Numbered from the stretch's first letter, positions 37,183-47,711 are shown. The stretch: DNA of 64,000 bases from Paludibacterium purpuratum (GCF_004363805.1 NZ_SNZP01000002.1:345054-409053); one strand, 5' to 3'. Numbers and translations are program-made. The notes: generated by a model not told the origin, from the letters alone.

Positions 37183-37485
37183 ATGTACGACTGCCAGACC
37201 GATTCTTGCACCGATTTTTCTTTTGCCTTTTTTGATGCCGTGGGATGCGCTAGACCCCTTGCAGGAACCCTGACCGCCACACCGGCCACCTCCGCTGACG
37301 CCGCCGGTCTCGCCGCTTTGTTCGCATATGCCAATGGCCTGGGATATCAGGCCGAACTCACCGCAACCGCGGTGGTCGTGCACGACGTCAATTTAAGCGA
37401 CGCCTTGGCCATCAATGCTCGCTTCGGCAATCAGTTGATCATCGGTTGCGATCTGCGGCGCGATCCGCCAGTCCGTTTTGGCTAG
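37183..37485 (+). CDS. Small protein of unknown function
   Basis: 100 residues, not recognised. The start has GGAGAG six bases upstream, a good ribosome binding site, so it is probably real. The sequence mixes Cys (four, including CQTDSC and IGCDL) with a hydrophobic middle (AAGLAALFAYANGLGYQAE) and a segment VVVHDVNLSDALAINARFG. No signal peptide. It follows the structured RNA candidate and is probably controlled by it; function open. Confidence 0.6.
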   Translation: MYDCQTDSCTDFSFAFFDAVGCARPLAGTLTATPATSADAAGLAALFAYANGLGYQAELTATAVVVHDVNLSDALAINARFGNQLIIGCDLRRDPPVRFG

Positions 37486-37534
37486 CCGCCAGCGGGCGCG
37501 TAGGACATCGCGCGCCCGGCCTGCCCGCCTCGGG

Positions 37535-37540
37535 TATAAT
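37535..37540 (+). promoter_or_regulatory. -10 box of the MATE efflux gene
   Basis: A perfect TATAAT preceded by GGG lies 26 bases before the ATG. No -35 match is evident. Confidence 0.5.
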
Positions 37541-37566
37541 CACGCTTTCTCCCGGTTTCCCGCGCC

Positions 37567-38991
37567 ATGCTCTTCGAACTGAACCGCACCTCATCCGGCC
37601 GCCTCCTCGGCGAGTCGCGCCAGATCGTCCATCTGGCGCTGCCGATGATGATCGCTCAGACGGCGCAGGTTGCGACCGGTTTCGTCGATGCCGTCATGTC
37701 GGGCCACGTCAGCACCGACGATCTGGCGGCGGTATCGATCGGTTCCAGCATCTTCTTGACCTGCTACGTGACCCTGATGGGGCTGGTGACCGCCCTCAAT
37801 CCGATCCTGTCGCATATGTTGGGCGCCGGCCAGTCCGACCGCTTGGGCGAGACCGGCCGCCAGGGGTTGTGGTTCGGGCTGTTCACCGGCTTATTCGGCA
37901 TGGCGCTGATGCTGGCGATCCAGCCACTGTTACGCCCTGTCCTGCATCTGCCGGTCGCGGTCGAAGACAAGACCATGCTATTCATCACCGGCACGGCACT
38001 GGCCATGCCGGCGGCGATGGTGCACAGGGCGCTGCATGCCTATGCCGCGAGCCTCAACCGCCCGCGACCGATCATGTATATGAGCATCGCCGCCCTGCTG
38101 CTCAATATCCCGCTCAATTACATCCTGATTCACGGCCTGTTCGGCATGCCGCGCATGGGCGGCGCCGGCTGCGGCTGGGCGACGGCCGCGGCGTTCTGGT
38201 TCAACGCCATCGCGTTGTTTAGCTACGTTGCCGGCAATCGCCATTTCCGTCCCTACGGACTGACTCGCCGGATCGACCCGCCCAATTGGCGGGCATTCGG
38301 CGAGTTTCTGCATTTGGGCTTGCCCATCGGCCTGTCGTTCTTCGTCGAGATCAGCCTGTTCGCTTTCATCGCACTGCTGATCGCGCCGCTCGGCACCGTG
38401 ACCGTGGCCAGCCACCAGGCGGCGATGAACTTCTCCAGCATCATCTATATGGTGCCGCAAAGTATCAGCAGCGCCTTGACGGTTCTGGTCGGCCAACGCA
38501 TCGGCGCCGGCGATGCGCGCGGCGCACGGCGCATCACCGGCGTCGGTCTGGCGCTCGGCCTGGCCTGCGCACTGTTGATCATGCTGACGATTTTCCTGTG
38601 GCGCGACGACATCGTCCGTCTATACACCGACGACCCGCGCCTGATCGACATGGGCGCCACGCTGTTGTTGTTCGCCGCCGTCTACCAGCTGACCGACTCG
38701 ACGCAAACCATCGCCTCCGGTGCGTTGCGCGGCTACAAGCTGACCCGGGTGCCGATGGCCATCCACGTCACCGCCTTCTGGGGGGTCGGGCTGGGCCTGG
38801 GCATCACACTGGGTCTAACGCACTGGCTGACCCCGCGCCCAATGGGCGTCTACGGTTTTTGGGCGGCACTGGTCATCAGTCTGTCCGCCGCCGCCGTTTT
38901 GCTGATCATCTACCTGGCGCGGCAAAGCCGTCTGCAACTAGCCGCCCTTTCTGCCTGGAGTCCCTCGCGTGAGCCTGACGTTCCTCGATAA
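37567..38991 (+). CDS. MATE-family multidrug efflux pump (NorM-like)
   Basis: 474 residues with twelve membrane helices of the MATE family. The N-terminal half (ALPMMIAQTAQVATGFVDAVMSGH) is that of NorM/MdtK, Na+- or H+-driven exporters of cationic drugs and dyes in the inner membrane. Gene ends 23 bases inside murB, so the two are coupled. No clear ribosome binding site is seen before the ATG. Confidence 0.9.
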   Translation: MLFELNRTSSGRLLGESRQIVHLALPMMIAQTAQVATGFVDAVMSGHVSTDDLAAVSIGSSIFLTCYVTLMGLVTALNPILSHMLGAGQSDRLGETGRQGLWFGLFTGLFGMALMLAIQPLLRPVLHLPVAVEDKTMLFITGTALAMPAAMVHRALHAYAASLNRPRPIMYMSIAALLLNIPLNYILIHGLFGMPRMGGAGCGWATAAAFWFNAIALFSYVAGNRHFRPYGLTRRIDPPNWRAFGEFLHLGLPIGLSFFVEISLFAFIALLIAPLGTVTVASHQAAMNFSSIIYMVPQSISSALTVLVGQRIGAGDARGARRITGVGLALGLACALLIMLTIFLWRDDIVRLYTDDPRLIDMGATLLLFAAVYQLTDSTQTIASGALRGYKLTRVPMAIHVTAFWGVGLGLGITLGLTHWLTPRPMGVYGFWAALVISLSAAAVLLIIYLARQSRLQLAALSAWSPSREPDVPR

Positions 38992-39997
38992 CGCCCCGCT
39001 AAAAACCCTCAACACCTTCGGCCTGGATGCTCGTGCCGCCCATTTCTGCCGCTTGGAGCACCAGGACGACCTACCGGCGCTATTGGATAGCGAGCCCTAT
39101 CGGCAAGGGCCGGTCTTGTGGCTAGGCGGCGGCAGCAACCTGCTATTCACCCGCGACCACCCCGGCCTGGTCGTGCAGGTGGCGCTTTCCGGCCGCCGGC
39201 TGATCGCCGATCAAGGCGATTCGGTCGTGGTCGAGGCCGCCGCCGGCGAAAACTGGCACCAGTGGGTGCAATACACCCTGGCGCAAGGCTGGTTCGGCTT
39301 GGAAAATCTGAGTCTGATCCCTGGCTCGGTCGGCGCCTGTCCAGTGCAAAACATCGGCGCCTACGGGGTCGAGGTCAAGGATACGCTCTGCGAGGTGATC
39401 TGCGCCGACTTGGCCGATAGCGGCCGCCTGGTGTCGCTGTCGAACGCCGACTGCGCCTTCGGCTATCGCGACAGCCTGTTCAAGCACGAAGGCGGGCAGC
39501 GCTACCTGGTCTGCGCGGTACGTTTTCGTTTGTCGCGCACGCCGTCCCTCAAGACCGGCTACGGCGATATCGAGCGCGAGCTACAGTCCATGCCCAGCTG
39601 GCCCGCGCCAACGCCGCTGGACGTTAGCCAAGCGGTCGTGAATATCCGCTCGGCCAAGCTGCCCGACCCGCGCAAGCTCGGCAATGCCGGCAGCTTCTTC
39701 AAGAACCCGGTGGTTCCACAGGCCGACGCGGATGCGCTGGCGGCACGCTATCCGGCGCTACCGCGCTATCCGGCAGGCAATGGCCAGTGCAAGCTGGCCG
39801 CCGGCTGGCTGATCGAGCAATCGGGCTTCAAGGGATTTCGCCAGGGCGACGCCGGCGTGCATGAACGCCAGGCATTGGTGCTGGTCAATCACGGTTCCGC
39901 CAGCGGTCGCGAAATCCGCGCGCTGGCACAGGCGATCCAGGATGAGGTCGAGCGCCGCTTCGGCGTCCGGCTCGCCCCGGAACCGGTCATCATCTAA
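38969..39997 (+). CDS. murB: UDP-N-acetylenolpyruvoylglucosamine reductase
   Basis: 342 residues, the E. coli (type I) MurB length. Reduces the enolpyruvyl group to make UDP-MurNAc in peptidoglycan synthesis, with FAD. FAD-binding WLGGGSNLLF near residue 50, IPGSVGACPVQNIGAYGVE, active-site Ser in GNAGSFFKNPVV and Glu in the C-terminal RLAPEPVII are all present. The GTG start overlaps the upstream MATE gene and has GGAG upstream. Confidence 0.95.
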   Translation: MSLTFLDNAPLKTLNTFGLDARAAHFCRLEHQDDLPALLDSEPYRQGPVLWLGGGSNLLFTRDHPGLVVQVALSGRRLIADQGDSVVVEAAAGENWHQWVQYTLAQGWFGLENLSLIPGSVGACPVQNIGAYGVEVKDTLCEVICADLADSGRLVSLSNADCAFGYRDSLFKHEGGQRYLVCAVRFRLSRTPSLKTGYGDIERELQSMPSWPAPTPLDVSQAVVNIRSAKLPDPRKLGNAGSFFKNPVVPQADADALAARYPALPRYPAGNGQCKLAAGWLIEQSGFKGFRQGDAGVHERQALVLVNHGSASGREIRALAQAIQDEVERRFGVRLAPEPVII

Positions 39998-40010
39998 CGG
40001 GAGATTTTCC

Positions 40011-40613
40011 ATGCAAGTCGAGGTATTGCTGTTCGATCTGGGCGGTGTGCTGGTGGAGTGGGACGGCACCACCCCCTTGGTCGAACATACCGGCGGCCGC
40101 ATCGACCGCGAGACGGCACGTCAATTCTGGCTGACCTCGCCATGGGTAGGGCGACAGGATTTAGGACAATGCACCCTCGAAGACTTTGCCGACGGCGCCA
40201 TTGCCGAACTCGGCCTCGACTTCACGCGCGAAGCCTTTATCGAGGCCTATCTGGGCTGGGTCAAGGGCGTCTTTCCCGGCACCCATGCGCTACTCGACCA
40301 ATTGAAAGGACGCTACCGGCTGGCGACGCTGACCAACAACAACGCCGCCCACTTCGGTCGCATTGCCAGCGAGCTGGCACTAGGGCAATACTTCGACGAG
40401 GTATTCGCCTCGCACGAACTCCACATGAAGAAGCCGGACGCCGAAATCTACCGCTACGTCACCGAGAAGCTGGGTGTGGCGCCGCAACGCATCGCCTTCT
40501 TCGACGACAACATCGAATGCATCGAACCGGCGCGCGCCATCGGCTGGCAAGCGTTCCATACCATCGGACTGACGCAGGTCGAGGACGCGCTACGGACGAT
40601 CGGCGCGCTTTAG
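40011..40613 (+). CDS. HAD-superfamily hydrolase (HAD-IA, YihX-like)
   Basis: 200 residues. Motif I DLGGVLVEWD near residue 9 with the second Asp replaced by Val-Glu is typical of the YihX-like branch; motif II TNNN, motif III KKPD and motif IV FFDDN are clear. Such enzymes dephosphorylate sugar phosphates or related small molecules. It starts 13 bases after murB and a REP-like element follows it. Confidence 0.85.
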   Translation: MQVEVLLFDLGGVLVEWDGTTPLVEHTGGRIDRETARQFWLTSPWVGRQDLGQCTLEDFADGAIAELGLDFTREAFIEAYLGWVKGVFPGTHALLDQLKGRYRLATLTNNNAAHFGRIASELALGQYFDEVFASHELHMKKPDAEIYRYVTEKLGVAPQRIAFFDDNIECIEPARAIGWQAFHTIGLTQVEDALRTIGAL

Positions 40614-40624
40614 AACATATTCCC

Positions 40625-40686
40625 GTAGGAGTGGCTTTAGCCGCGAATATCCGGCGCCGACGAATCGCGGCGAAAGCCGCTCCTAC
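40625..40686. repeat. REP-type extragenic palindrome pair
   Basis: Two inverted ~22-bp units, 40625-40646 (GTAGGAGTGGCTTTAGCCGC) and 40665-40686 (its near-complement ending GCCGCTCCTAC), face each other across 18 bases. The GTAGGAGxGGCTTxAGCCGCGA type is known as a REP element in Pseudomonas and Xanthomonas, where REP units are moved by RAYT transposases. No RAYT gene is in the window. Confidence 0.8.
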
Positions 40687-40699
40687 CGATCCACCTAGC

Positions 40700-41077
40700 T
40701 CACGCCATGCCGGCGGCCACGAATAGATACACCACGCAGCCCATGCCGATCATCCAGCTCAACGAACGCGCCGTCGCCAGATTTCGCACATAGCACAAGC
40801 CGTGCGCCACGCGCGCCAGCAGAAACACCCAGGCCGCGGTATCGAGCTTCGTCGGCGGCACCTTCATGACGAACGCCACGATTACCGCGGCGGCATAGGG
40901 TGCAAAAGCCTCCCAGGCATTTTGCTGCGCCCAGTTGGCGCGCTGCCGGTAGCCGCTGGCATGCGCCAACACCTCGCGCGGCCGGCTATTGTCATAAGGG
41001 GCGCCGGCCTTGGCGACCATGGTCCAGACCAGGGGCAGGAAAGCGGCAATCAGAATGCTCCACAAAGCAAAAGGCAT
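40700..41077 (-). CDS. MAPEG-family membrane protein
   Basis: 125 residues with four membrane helices, matching the MAPEG family (membrane-associated proteins in eicosanoid and glutathione metabolism). Conserved RQRANWAQQNAWEAFAPY and LARVAHGLCYVRNLAT are visible. Bacterial members may have glutathione transferase or unknown roles. ATG at 41077 has AAGGAG eight bases upstream. Confidence 0.85.
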   Translation of the reverse strand: MPFALWSILIAAFLPLVWTMVAKAGAPYDNSRPREVLAHASGYRQRANWAQQNAWEAFAPYAAAVIVAFVMKVPPTKLDTAAWVFLLARVAHGLCYVRNLATARSLSWMIGMGCVVYLFVAAGMA

Positions 41078-41097
41078 GGGGCGATCTCCTTCGAGTT

Positions 41098-41757
41098 TCA
41101 ATCGTTCAAATAGCGCGCATCGTCGAAACTGGCCACCCAGTGTGGCTTGTAGACGATCAGCACCGCCATCATCAGGCCGGAAAGAAAAGCCTCCGACCAG
41201 GCCAGCAGCAGGTAATACGGCAACGCGTCTTGCAACAAAACATCCCAGCTGTAGATACCAAAAACGCCCAGCAGTACGACAACCGCACTGCCGGCCAATG
41301 CCATGCCCAGGCCGCCGGTCAAGAAGACGTTAAGGAACAGGTAAACGAAGTAATTGGTCGGCAAGCGCCGTTGGGTCAACCGCAACGCGAACCAGGTCAG
41401 CCAGATGGGCAACTGCCCGCGAGCCAGCCAATCGAGCCCGAATGCCCAAACATCGCCTCCAGCGCTAAAACAAGCCACGGCAACCACCACGGCGGCGGCG
41501 AGCGATGCCAGCACCGGCCCCATCATCAACGTCAGCACCGTCATGCCCAGCAAGTGGTAAGTCAGCCCGGGGCGTGCATCGTATTTCAGTGTCCACAGCA
41601 CCAGCACCATCACGCAGGCGCCGAGCCAGGCATTGAACTGGCCGCCATCCAACCGCCGCCAAGCAACACGCCGTGCCAAGCATCCCAACACCGCCAGTGC
41701 AACCGCATCCAACACCAACAGGAAAGGCAGAGGAAAAAGACTCGCCGCGAGGTTCAT
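41098..41757 (-). CDS. Predicted membrane protein, CbiM-like (COG3235 type)
   Basis: 219 residues with about six membrane helices. The sequence TYHLLGMTVLTLMMGPVLA resembles the CbiM/NikM and related COG3235 integral membrane proteins, which are permease parts of cobalt/nickel energy-coupling-factor importers; the N-terminal metal-binding stretch of true CbiM (MHIxxG) is absent. The ATG at 41757 gives the family N-terminus; a weak GGTGGG precedes it. No ATPase genes are adjacent, so transport is unproven. Confidence 0.6.
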   Translation of the reverse strand: MNLAASLFPLPFLLVLDAVALAVLGCLARRVAWRRLDGGQFNAWLGACVMVLVLWTLKYDARPGLTYHLLGMTVLTLMMGPVLASLAAAVVVAVACFSAGGDVWAFGLDWLARGQLPIWLTWFALRLTQRRLPTNYFVYLFLNVFLTGGLGMALAGSAVVVLLGVFGIYSWDVLLQDALPYYLLLAWSEAFLSGLMMAVLIVYKPHWVASFDDARYLND

Positions 41758-41868
41758 TGGCCCACCATGACAAACGTATATTCCGATGATAACCGATTTC
41801 CCGGATGCTGCGTGTCCACCGGCCCCGCGCATTGGGTACAATAACGCTTTTGCCTGTCAGGACAAGCT

Positions 41869-42708
41869 ATGACCACCCCGCCCCCCTCGCATCTGATCGC
41901 CCAGGACGTCAGCCGTGCGCTGGCAGAGGACATCGGCGCCGCCGACTGGACTGCGCAGTTGATCCCCGCTGACAAGCAAGGCGTCGCCACAGTGATCGCG
42001 CGCGAAGCGGCGGTATTGTGTGGCAAGGACTGGTTCGACGAATGTTTTCGCCAGGTGGATGCCGAGGTGAGAATCGCCTGGTCGGCGCAAGAGGGCGAGC
42101 AGATCGCCCCCGGCCAGACGCTGTGCCGACTCGACGGGCCGGCACGCGCGCTACTGACCGGAGAACGCACCGGCCTGAACTTCCTGCAAATGCTGTCGGC
42201 CGTCGCCACCCAGACCCGACAGTACGTCGATGCGGTAATCGGAACACGCGCCCGCATTCTGGATACGCGCAAGACGCTACCCGGCCTGCGCCTGGCACAG
42301 AAGTACGCGGTCACGGTAGGCGGCGGCGACAACCAACGCATCGGCCTATTCGATGGCATTCTGATCAAGGAAAACCACATCATGGCAGCCGGCGGCGTTG
42401 CGGCGGCGCTGGAGGCCGCGCGTTGCCTGGCGCCGGCACACGTCACATTGCAGATCGAAGTCGAAACCCTCGAACAATTGCGCGAAGCGCTGGAGGCCGG
42501 CGCACGGCTAGTGCTGCTCGACAATATGGATCACCAAGCCATGCGCCAAGCGGTTGCGCTCGCTGCCGGCCGTGCCGAACTGGAAGCATCGGGCGGTGTC
42601 GAGCTGGCTTCGCTACGCGCTATCGCCGAAACCGGCGTCGATCGCATCTCCGTCGGCAAACTGACCAAGGATATACACGCCATCGATCTGTCGATGCGCT
42701 TTCAATAA
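41869..42708 (+). CDS. nadC: Nicotinate-nucleotide pyrophosphorylase (quinolinate phosphoribosyltransferase)
   Basis: 279 residues. Converts quinolinate and PRPP to nicotinate mononucleotide in NAD synthesis. Motifs GERTGLNFLQMLSAVAT, RKTLPGLRLAQKYAV, GIGGG-type GGGDNQRIGLFDGILIKENH and the C-terminal LEASGGV and DRISVGKLTKD are clear. A TACAAT box about 30 bases upstream is the likely -10. Confidence 0.96.
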   Translation: MTTPPPSHLIAQDVSRALAEDIGAADWTAQLIPADKQGVATVIAREAAVLCGKDWFDECFRQVDAEVRIAWSAQEGEQIAPGQTLCRLDGPARALLTGERTGLNFLQMLSAVATQTRQYVDAVIGTRARILDTRKTLPGLRLAQKYAVTVGGGDNQRIGLFDGILIKENHIMAAGGVAAALEAARCLAPAHVTLQIEVETLEQLREALEAGARLVLLDNMDHQAMRQAVALAAGRAELEASGGVELASLRAIAETGVDRISVGKLTKDIHAIDLSMRFQ

Positions 42709-42793
42709 GCCTAACGTCATATACCGTTGCCCGCGTGCCAATCCAATTGCATGGTATAAACTGAAATAGCTGATTTCAAATGAGTGGCATACC

Positions 42794-44668
42794 ATGGACA
42801 TGGGCGGCATGCGGACACGACGGGGCGCTTTCTCGATAAAACTGGTGAGCGTCGCGTTCCTGATGGCCTTTCTCGCACTACTGGCCTTCGATCTGGTTCG
42901 CGACCAAAGCCACCGCGAGCTGGATGCCGAGCAGCGCATCGCCACAGCCAGCCAGTACTTGGCCAACCAACTCAACGACGCTCTGCGCGAAATCGACTTG
43001 GTGTTCGACACTCTCAGCGACAGCCCGCAAGTCGGCAACCATCTGATCGGCCAGCCGCTGACGCAGCGCGACCACGATTGGTTGCGACACACCCTCGGCA
43101 GCAGCATCGAACATATCGCCTATCTAGCGCAAATCCGCATTGTGGATTTGCACTGCAACACCGTGCTCGGCAGTCCCACCACCAACGGCACCAAATTGCC
43201 CGTCTCGCTCTGCGCCTGGATGCGCGGCGAGGGGCGGCGCAGCGATACTTTCTTCACCGCCACCGATGAAGGGAACAGTGCGATCCTGCACGCCACCCGC
43301 CTCTACGACGCTCAGCATATGGTTGTCGGCATGGTGGTGGCGCAGCTGTCGCAAAATACCTTACAACCGCTGTTCGCCAACATCGCCACCGGCGACAACG
43401 GCGAGATCCTGATCCTCGACCGTCATCGGCACTTGGCCGCATTCTGGCCGACGGACACCGCTCGACCGGCCTCAACGCAATCGGCGGACGATGCGCGCCA
43501 GGTCGTACTGCAGGAGGACAAACAGCAGATTTATCACGCCGTTTCGGCACGGGATCGGATTGCTCGGCTGTATAGCGAGCGAGAATTGGACAATTACCCG
43601 TTGATCGTCTCGGTGGGACAGGACCGCCGCTCGGATCGCACCGATTTCTTCTGGCAACTGACCTGCTACACGCTGGCGTGGCTACTATTGGCGATTTTGC
43701 TGCGCAGAGTCACCAGAGAACAGTTGAACCAACTGCAGACCCGCGAGCTACTGCTCCAATGCAGCGAATCCCTCCATAACAGCGAACTACGCTGGCGCAA
43801 TATGCTCAACGAGCTACCGCTCGGCATCGTACTGGTGGATGCCGACAGCGAGCGCATCCATTTCGCCAATCCGCCGGCGCGCATCATGATGGAGCTTGGC
43901 AATCCGGATGGCAGCTGGAACGACACCGACCCCGGTAGTCCTTCGCCACGCTTCCACATCCGACCGATCGTCGAATGGTTGCGCCAAGGACACTTGGTAC
44001 AGGAACAGGACGTCGAGATAGAGCGCGACACGCAGACACGGCTCTGGATGCGGGTCGGCATGCACCCGATGCATGTCGATGGCCGGATGCTATGGATGAT
44101 CACCCTGGCCGACCGTTCGGAATACTATGACCTGAGCCGCAGTCTGGCCGACTGCCGGCAGCGATTGGACACCATGGAGCGTACCGATATGCTGACCCGG
44201 CTCGCCAACCGCAAGGCGATGGAGACCGGACTGAGCATCGAAATTCACCGCTGCCGCCGCTATGGCCTGCCGCTGTCGCTTGCCTACTTCGACATCGATC
44301 ACTTTCGAGCCTTCAATGAACGTTATGGGCGGTTGGCGGGCGACAACGTTTTGATCGCGGTCGCCAACACGCTGCTAGACAGCACCCGCTCCACCGATAT
44401 TTGCGCACGTATCGCCGGGGAAGAGTTCGTGGTGATTTTTACCAATACGTCACTGGACTATGCGCACCAGGTCATGGAACGCATTCGTACCAAGATCGCA
44501 TCGACCATCTTCCCGTTCGCCGAGCAGAACGTCACATTCAGCGGCGGAATCACTTGCTGGCGTTTGGGAGACACGGCGGACGAAATCACCAAGCGAGCAG
44601 AAGCCTTGATGAACCTAGCCCGGCAACGGGGCTGCAATCGCTTACTCAGCGACGAAGCGGTGCATTGA
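42794..44668 (+). CDS. Membrane-bound diguanylate cyclase with PAS domain
   Basis: 624 residues. A first membrane helix (about 17-38), a periplasmic sensor region (about 39-285, one-third His/Asp/Gln-rich), a second helix (about 290-310), a PAS-like stretch (about 335-445) and a GGDEF domain (about 460-620). The active-site motif reads AGEEF instead of GG[DE]EF, a substitution found in some active cyclases; the RxxD inhibitory site (RSTD) stands five residues before it, as in product-inhibited enzymes. It makes c-di-GMP from GTP if active. Signal sensed unknown. No linked EAL or PilZ gene. Confidence 0.87.
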   Translation: MDMGGMRTRRGAFSIKLVSVAFLMAFLALLAFDLVRDQSHRELDAEQRIATASQYLANQLNDALREIDLVFDTLSDSPQVGNHLIGQPLTQRDHDWLRHTLGSSIEHIAYLAQIRIVDLHCNTVLGSPTTNGTKLPVSLCAWMRGEGRRSDTFFTATDEGNSAILHATRLYDAQHMVVGMVVAQLSQNTLQPLFANIATGDNGEILILDRHRHLAAFWPTDTARPASTQSADDARQVVLQEDKQQIYHAVSARDRIARLYSERELDNYPLIVSVGQDRRSDRTDFFWQLTCYTLAWLLLAILLRRVTREQLNQLQTRELLLQCSESLHNSELRWRNMLNELPLGIVLVDADSERIHFANPPARIMMELGNPDGSWNDTDPGSPSPRFHIRPIVEWLRQGHLVQEQDVEIERDTQTRLWMRVGMHPMHVDGRMLWMITLADRSEYYDLSRSLADCRQRLDTMERTDMLTRLANRKAMETGLSIEIHRCRRYGLPLSLAYFDIDHFRAFNERYGRLAGDNVLIAVANTLLDSTRSTDICARIAGEEFVVIFTNTSLDYAHQVMERIRTKIASTIFPFAEQNVTFSGGITCWRLGDTADEITKRAEALMNLARQRGCNRLLSDEAVH

Positions 44669-44670
44669 AG

Positions 44671-45285
44671 TCAGTCGCCTGGCGGCTCGGAGAGCGTCAG
44701 CGCCAGCAGGCGCAACATGGCGGCCGTGGCACCCCAGATGAAGTGCTGTTGCCAGCTAAGCGACAAGGTGTAGCCATGTATCCCGTCATGCTCAAAAGCA
44801 TGGCGTTGATACAAGTCCGTGCGCAGCACCTGCGCCAATGGCACCTCGAAGATCTCGGCCACCTCTCCAGGATGGGGAGTCAGCTCGGCAGGTGCCTCCA
44901 GGAAGCCTACCACCGGCACGACCGAGAAACGGGTGATGGTGACGAAACGCGGCAAGGTGCCGAGCACCCGCACCAACCCGCGATCCAGGCCGATCTCCTC
45001 CTCCGCCTCGCGCAATGCGGTATCGATCGGACTGCTGTCTTTCGCCTCCTGCTTACCGCCGGGGAAACTGACCTGCCCCGGATGGGTCGGCAGGTTATCG
45101 CTGCGCCGAGTCAACAGCACGGTCGGGCCTTCTGATCGCCATACCAGACCAATCAGTACTGCGGCTGGACACACCTGATCGAAGACCAGGCGCGGCGGCA
45201 TCGCCTCGCGCCAACGGTCGTCCGGCCCGTGTGCCAACCGATCCGCGATCCAGTCGGACGCGGCCGTTCCGTCACTCGGCAACAT
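44671..45285 (-). CDS. NUDIX hydrolase, coenzyme A diphosphatase-like
   Basis: 204 residues. The NUDIX box G-x5-E-x7-REUxEE is seen in GGKQEAKDSSPIDTALREAEEE, and the preceding LLTRRSDNLPTHPGQVSFPGG is the CoA-pyrophosphatase (NudL/YeaB) motif. Cleaves CoA or CoA-like compounds to phosphopantetheine and 3',5'-ADP. It converges with the cyclase gene two bases after its stop. Confidence 0.88.
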   Translation of the reverse strand: MLPSDGTAASDWIADRLAHGPDDRWREAMPPRLVFDQVCPAAVLIGLVWRSEGPTVLLTRRSDNLPTHPGQVSFPGGKQEAKDSSPIDTALREAEEEIGLDRGLVRVLGTLPRFVTITRFSVVPVVGFLEAPAELTPHPGEVAEIFEVPLAQVLRTDLYQRHAFEHDGIHGYTLSLSWQQHFIWGATAAMLRLLALTLSEPPGD

Positions 45286-45288
45286 GGA

Positions 45289-45933
45289 TTATTCCTTGTC
45301 TCCACTCACCCCGATCTTCGGCAGGGTCATATCGCCCCAATGGCCGATCAACCTAATCGCCAGGCCGATGGCAAAGAGCAATTGCAAACTCAGATAGTTG
45401 ACATACACCAACTGGTCCAACACGTACAGCCCACCGGCCACCAGGATCGATACGGTTCCGTAAAAATCCTCGTGCAGGATGAACGGGATGTCGTTGACCA
45501 TCATGTCGCGCACCACCCCGCCGCCGACAGCGGTAATAAATCCGAGCAACACCACACCAAAGGCATTGAGGTCATACATCAGGCCGACCTGGGCACCGGT
45601 AATACTGAAGGCGATCAGGCCGAGCGAATCGGCGGCGATGAAGGCACGGTAAAATGTCTGGCTTTCAAGTTTATGCAAGCCGGCCAGCCACGATATCAAT
45701 AGCGTGATAGAAATGATCACGACGTTGGTATAATCGTAGAACACCAACGGCACGCGGTGAACCAAAACATCGCGCATGATCCCGCCGCCGATACCGGTCA
45801 AGAGCGCCACGATCAGGATCCCCAACAGATCCAGACGCTTTTTCACACCCACCAAATAGCCGGAAAAGGCGAACGCCACGGTGCCGATCGCCGAAATCCA
45901 TTCCATCAAATTCAAACGACTTGCTATATCCAT
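45289..45933 (-). CDS. TRIC/UPF0126-type membrane protein (YicG-like)
   Basis: 214 residues with seven membrane helices and two repeats of the GGGxxRD motif (GIGGGIMRDVL near residue 45 and VGGGVVRDMM near 130). These glycine-rich repeats define the prokaryotic TRIC-like trimeric cation channel family. Ion and role in bacteria are not settled. It follows the NUDIX gene on the same strand with a three-base gap. Confidence 0.85.
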   Translation of the reverse strand: MDIASRLNLMEWISAIGTVAFAFSGYLVGVKKRLDLLGILIVALLTGIGGGIMRDVLVHRVPLVFYDYTNVVIISITLLISWLAGLHKLESQTFYRAFIAADSLGLIAFSITGAQVGLMYDLNAFGVVLLGFITAVGGGVVRDMMVNDIPFILHEDFYGTVSILVAGGLYVLDQLVYVNYLSLQLLFAIGLAIRLIGHWGDMTLPKIGVSGDKE

Positions 45934-45961
45934 GTTTTATTTTGAGCTGAACAACAGTATG

Positions 45962-45988
45962 AAAAACGCCAGGTCGAAACCTGGCGTT
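45962..45988 (-). terminator. Intrinsic terminator after rho
   Basis: A 10-bp perfect stem with a CGAA-type loop (45964-45987) is followed by five T on the minus strand. It separates rho from the TRIC-like gene. Confidence 0.85.
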
Positions 45989-46009
45989 GGAAAGTCATGC
46001 CGATCTGTC

Positions 46010-47266
<1,257 letters not shown>

Positions 47267-47384
47267 AGCTGCCGGTTTCGACTCGAATACGATTGGCGAG
47301 AGGAGTGTTTTTTGGGTGTGGAAGCAGATACGACACGGGCGACTTCCGCCGCCCGCTTAAAGAATTCAGCCGAGAATAAACACT

Positions 47385-47711
47385 TTAAATGTGGCTGTCA
47401 ACAAAAGCCGTCAATTGTCCCTTGGCCAGCGCACCGACCTTGGTCGCCACCACGTTGCCGTCCTTGAACAGCATCAGCGTCGGGATGCCGCGGATGCCGT
47501 ATTTCGGCGGAGTCTGTTCGTTTTGGTCGATATTGAGCTTGACCACTCTCAGGCGGCCATCGTACTCCTTGGCCACATCCTCCAGGATCGGCGCAATCAT
47601 CTTGCACGGACCGCACCATTCAGCCCAATAATCGACCAGCACCGGCAGGTCGGCTTTCAGGACATCTTGCTCAAAGGAATTGTCGGTCACATGCAGAATC
47701 AGGTCGCTCAT
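47385..47711 (-). CDS. trxA: Thioredoxin 1
   Basis: 108 residues. The dithiol motif WCGPC (Cys33, Cys36) and cis-proline loop [11 protein letters not shown] are intact, so it is the main cytoplasmic thioredoxin. The ATG at 47711 gives the standard length; an upstream extension in frame is rejected. Placed just before rho on the same strand. Confidence 0.97.
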   Translation of the reverse strand: MSDLILHVTDNSFEQDVLKADLPVLVDYWAEWCGPCKMIAPILEDVAKEYDGRLRVVKLNIDQNEQTPPKYGIRGIPTLMLFKDGNVVATKVGALAKGQLTAFVDSHI

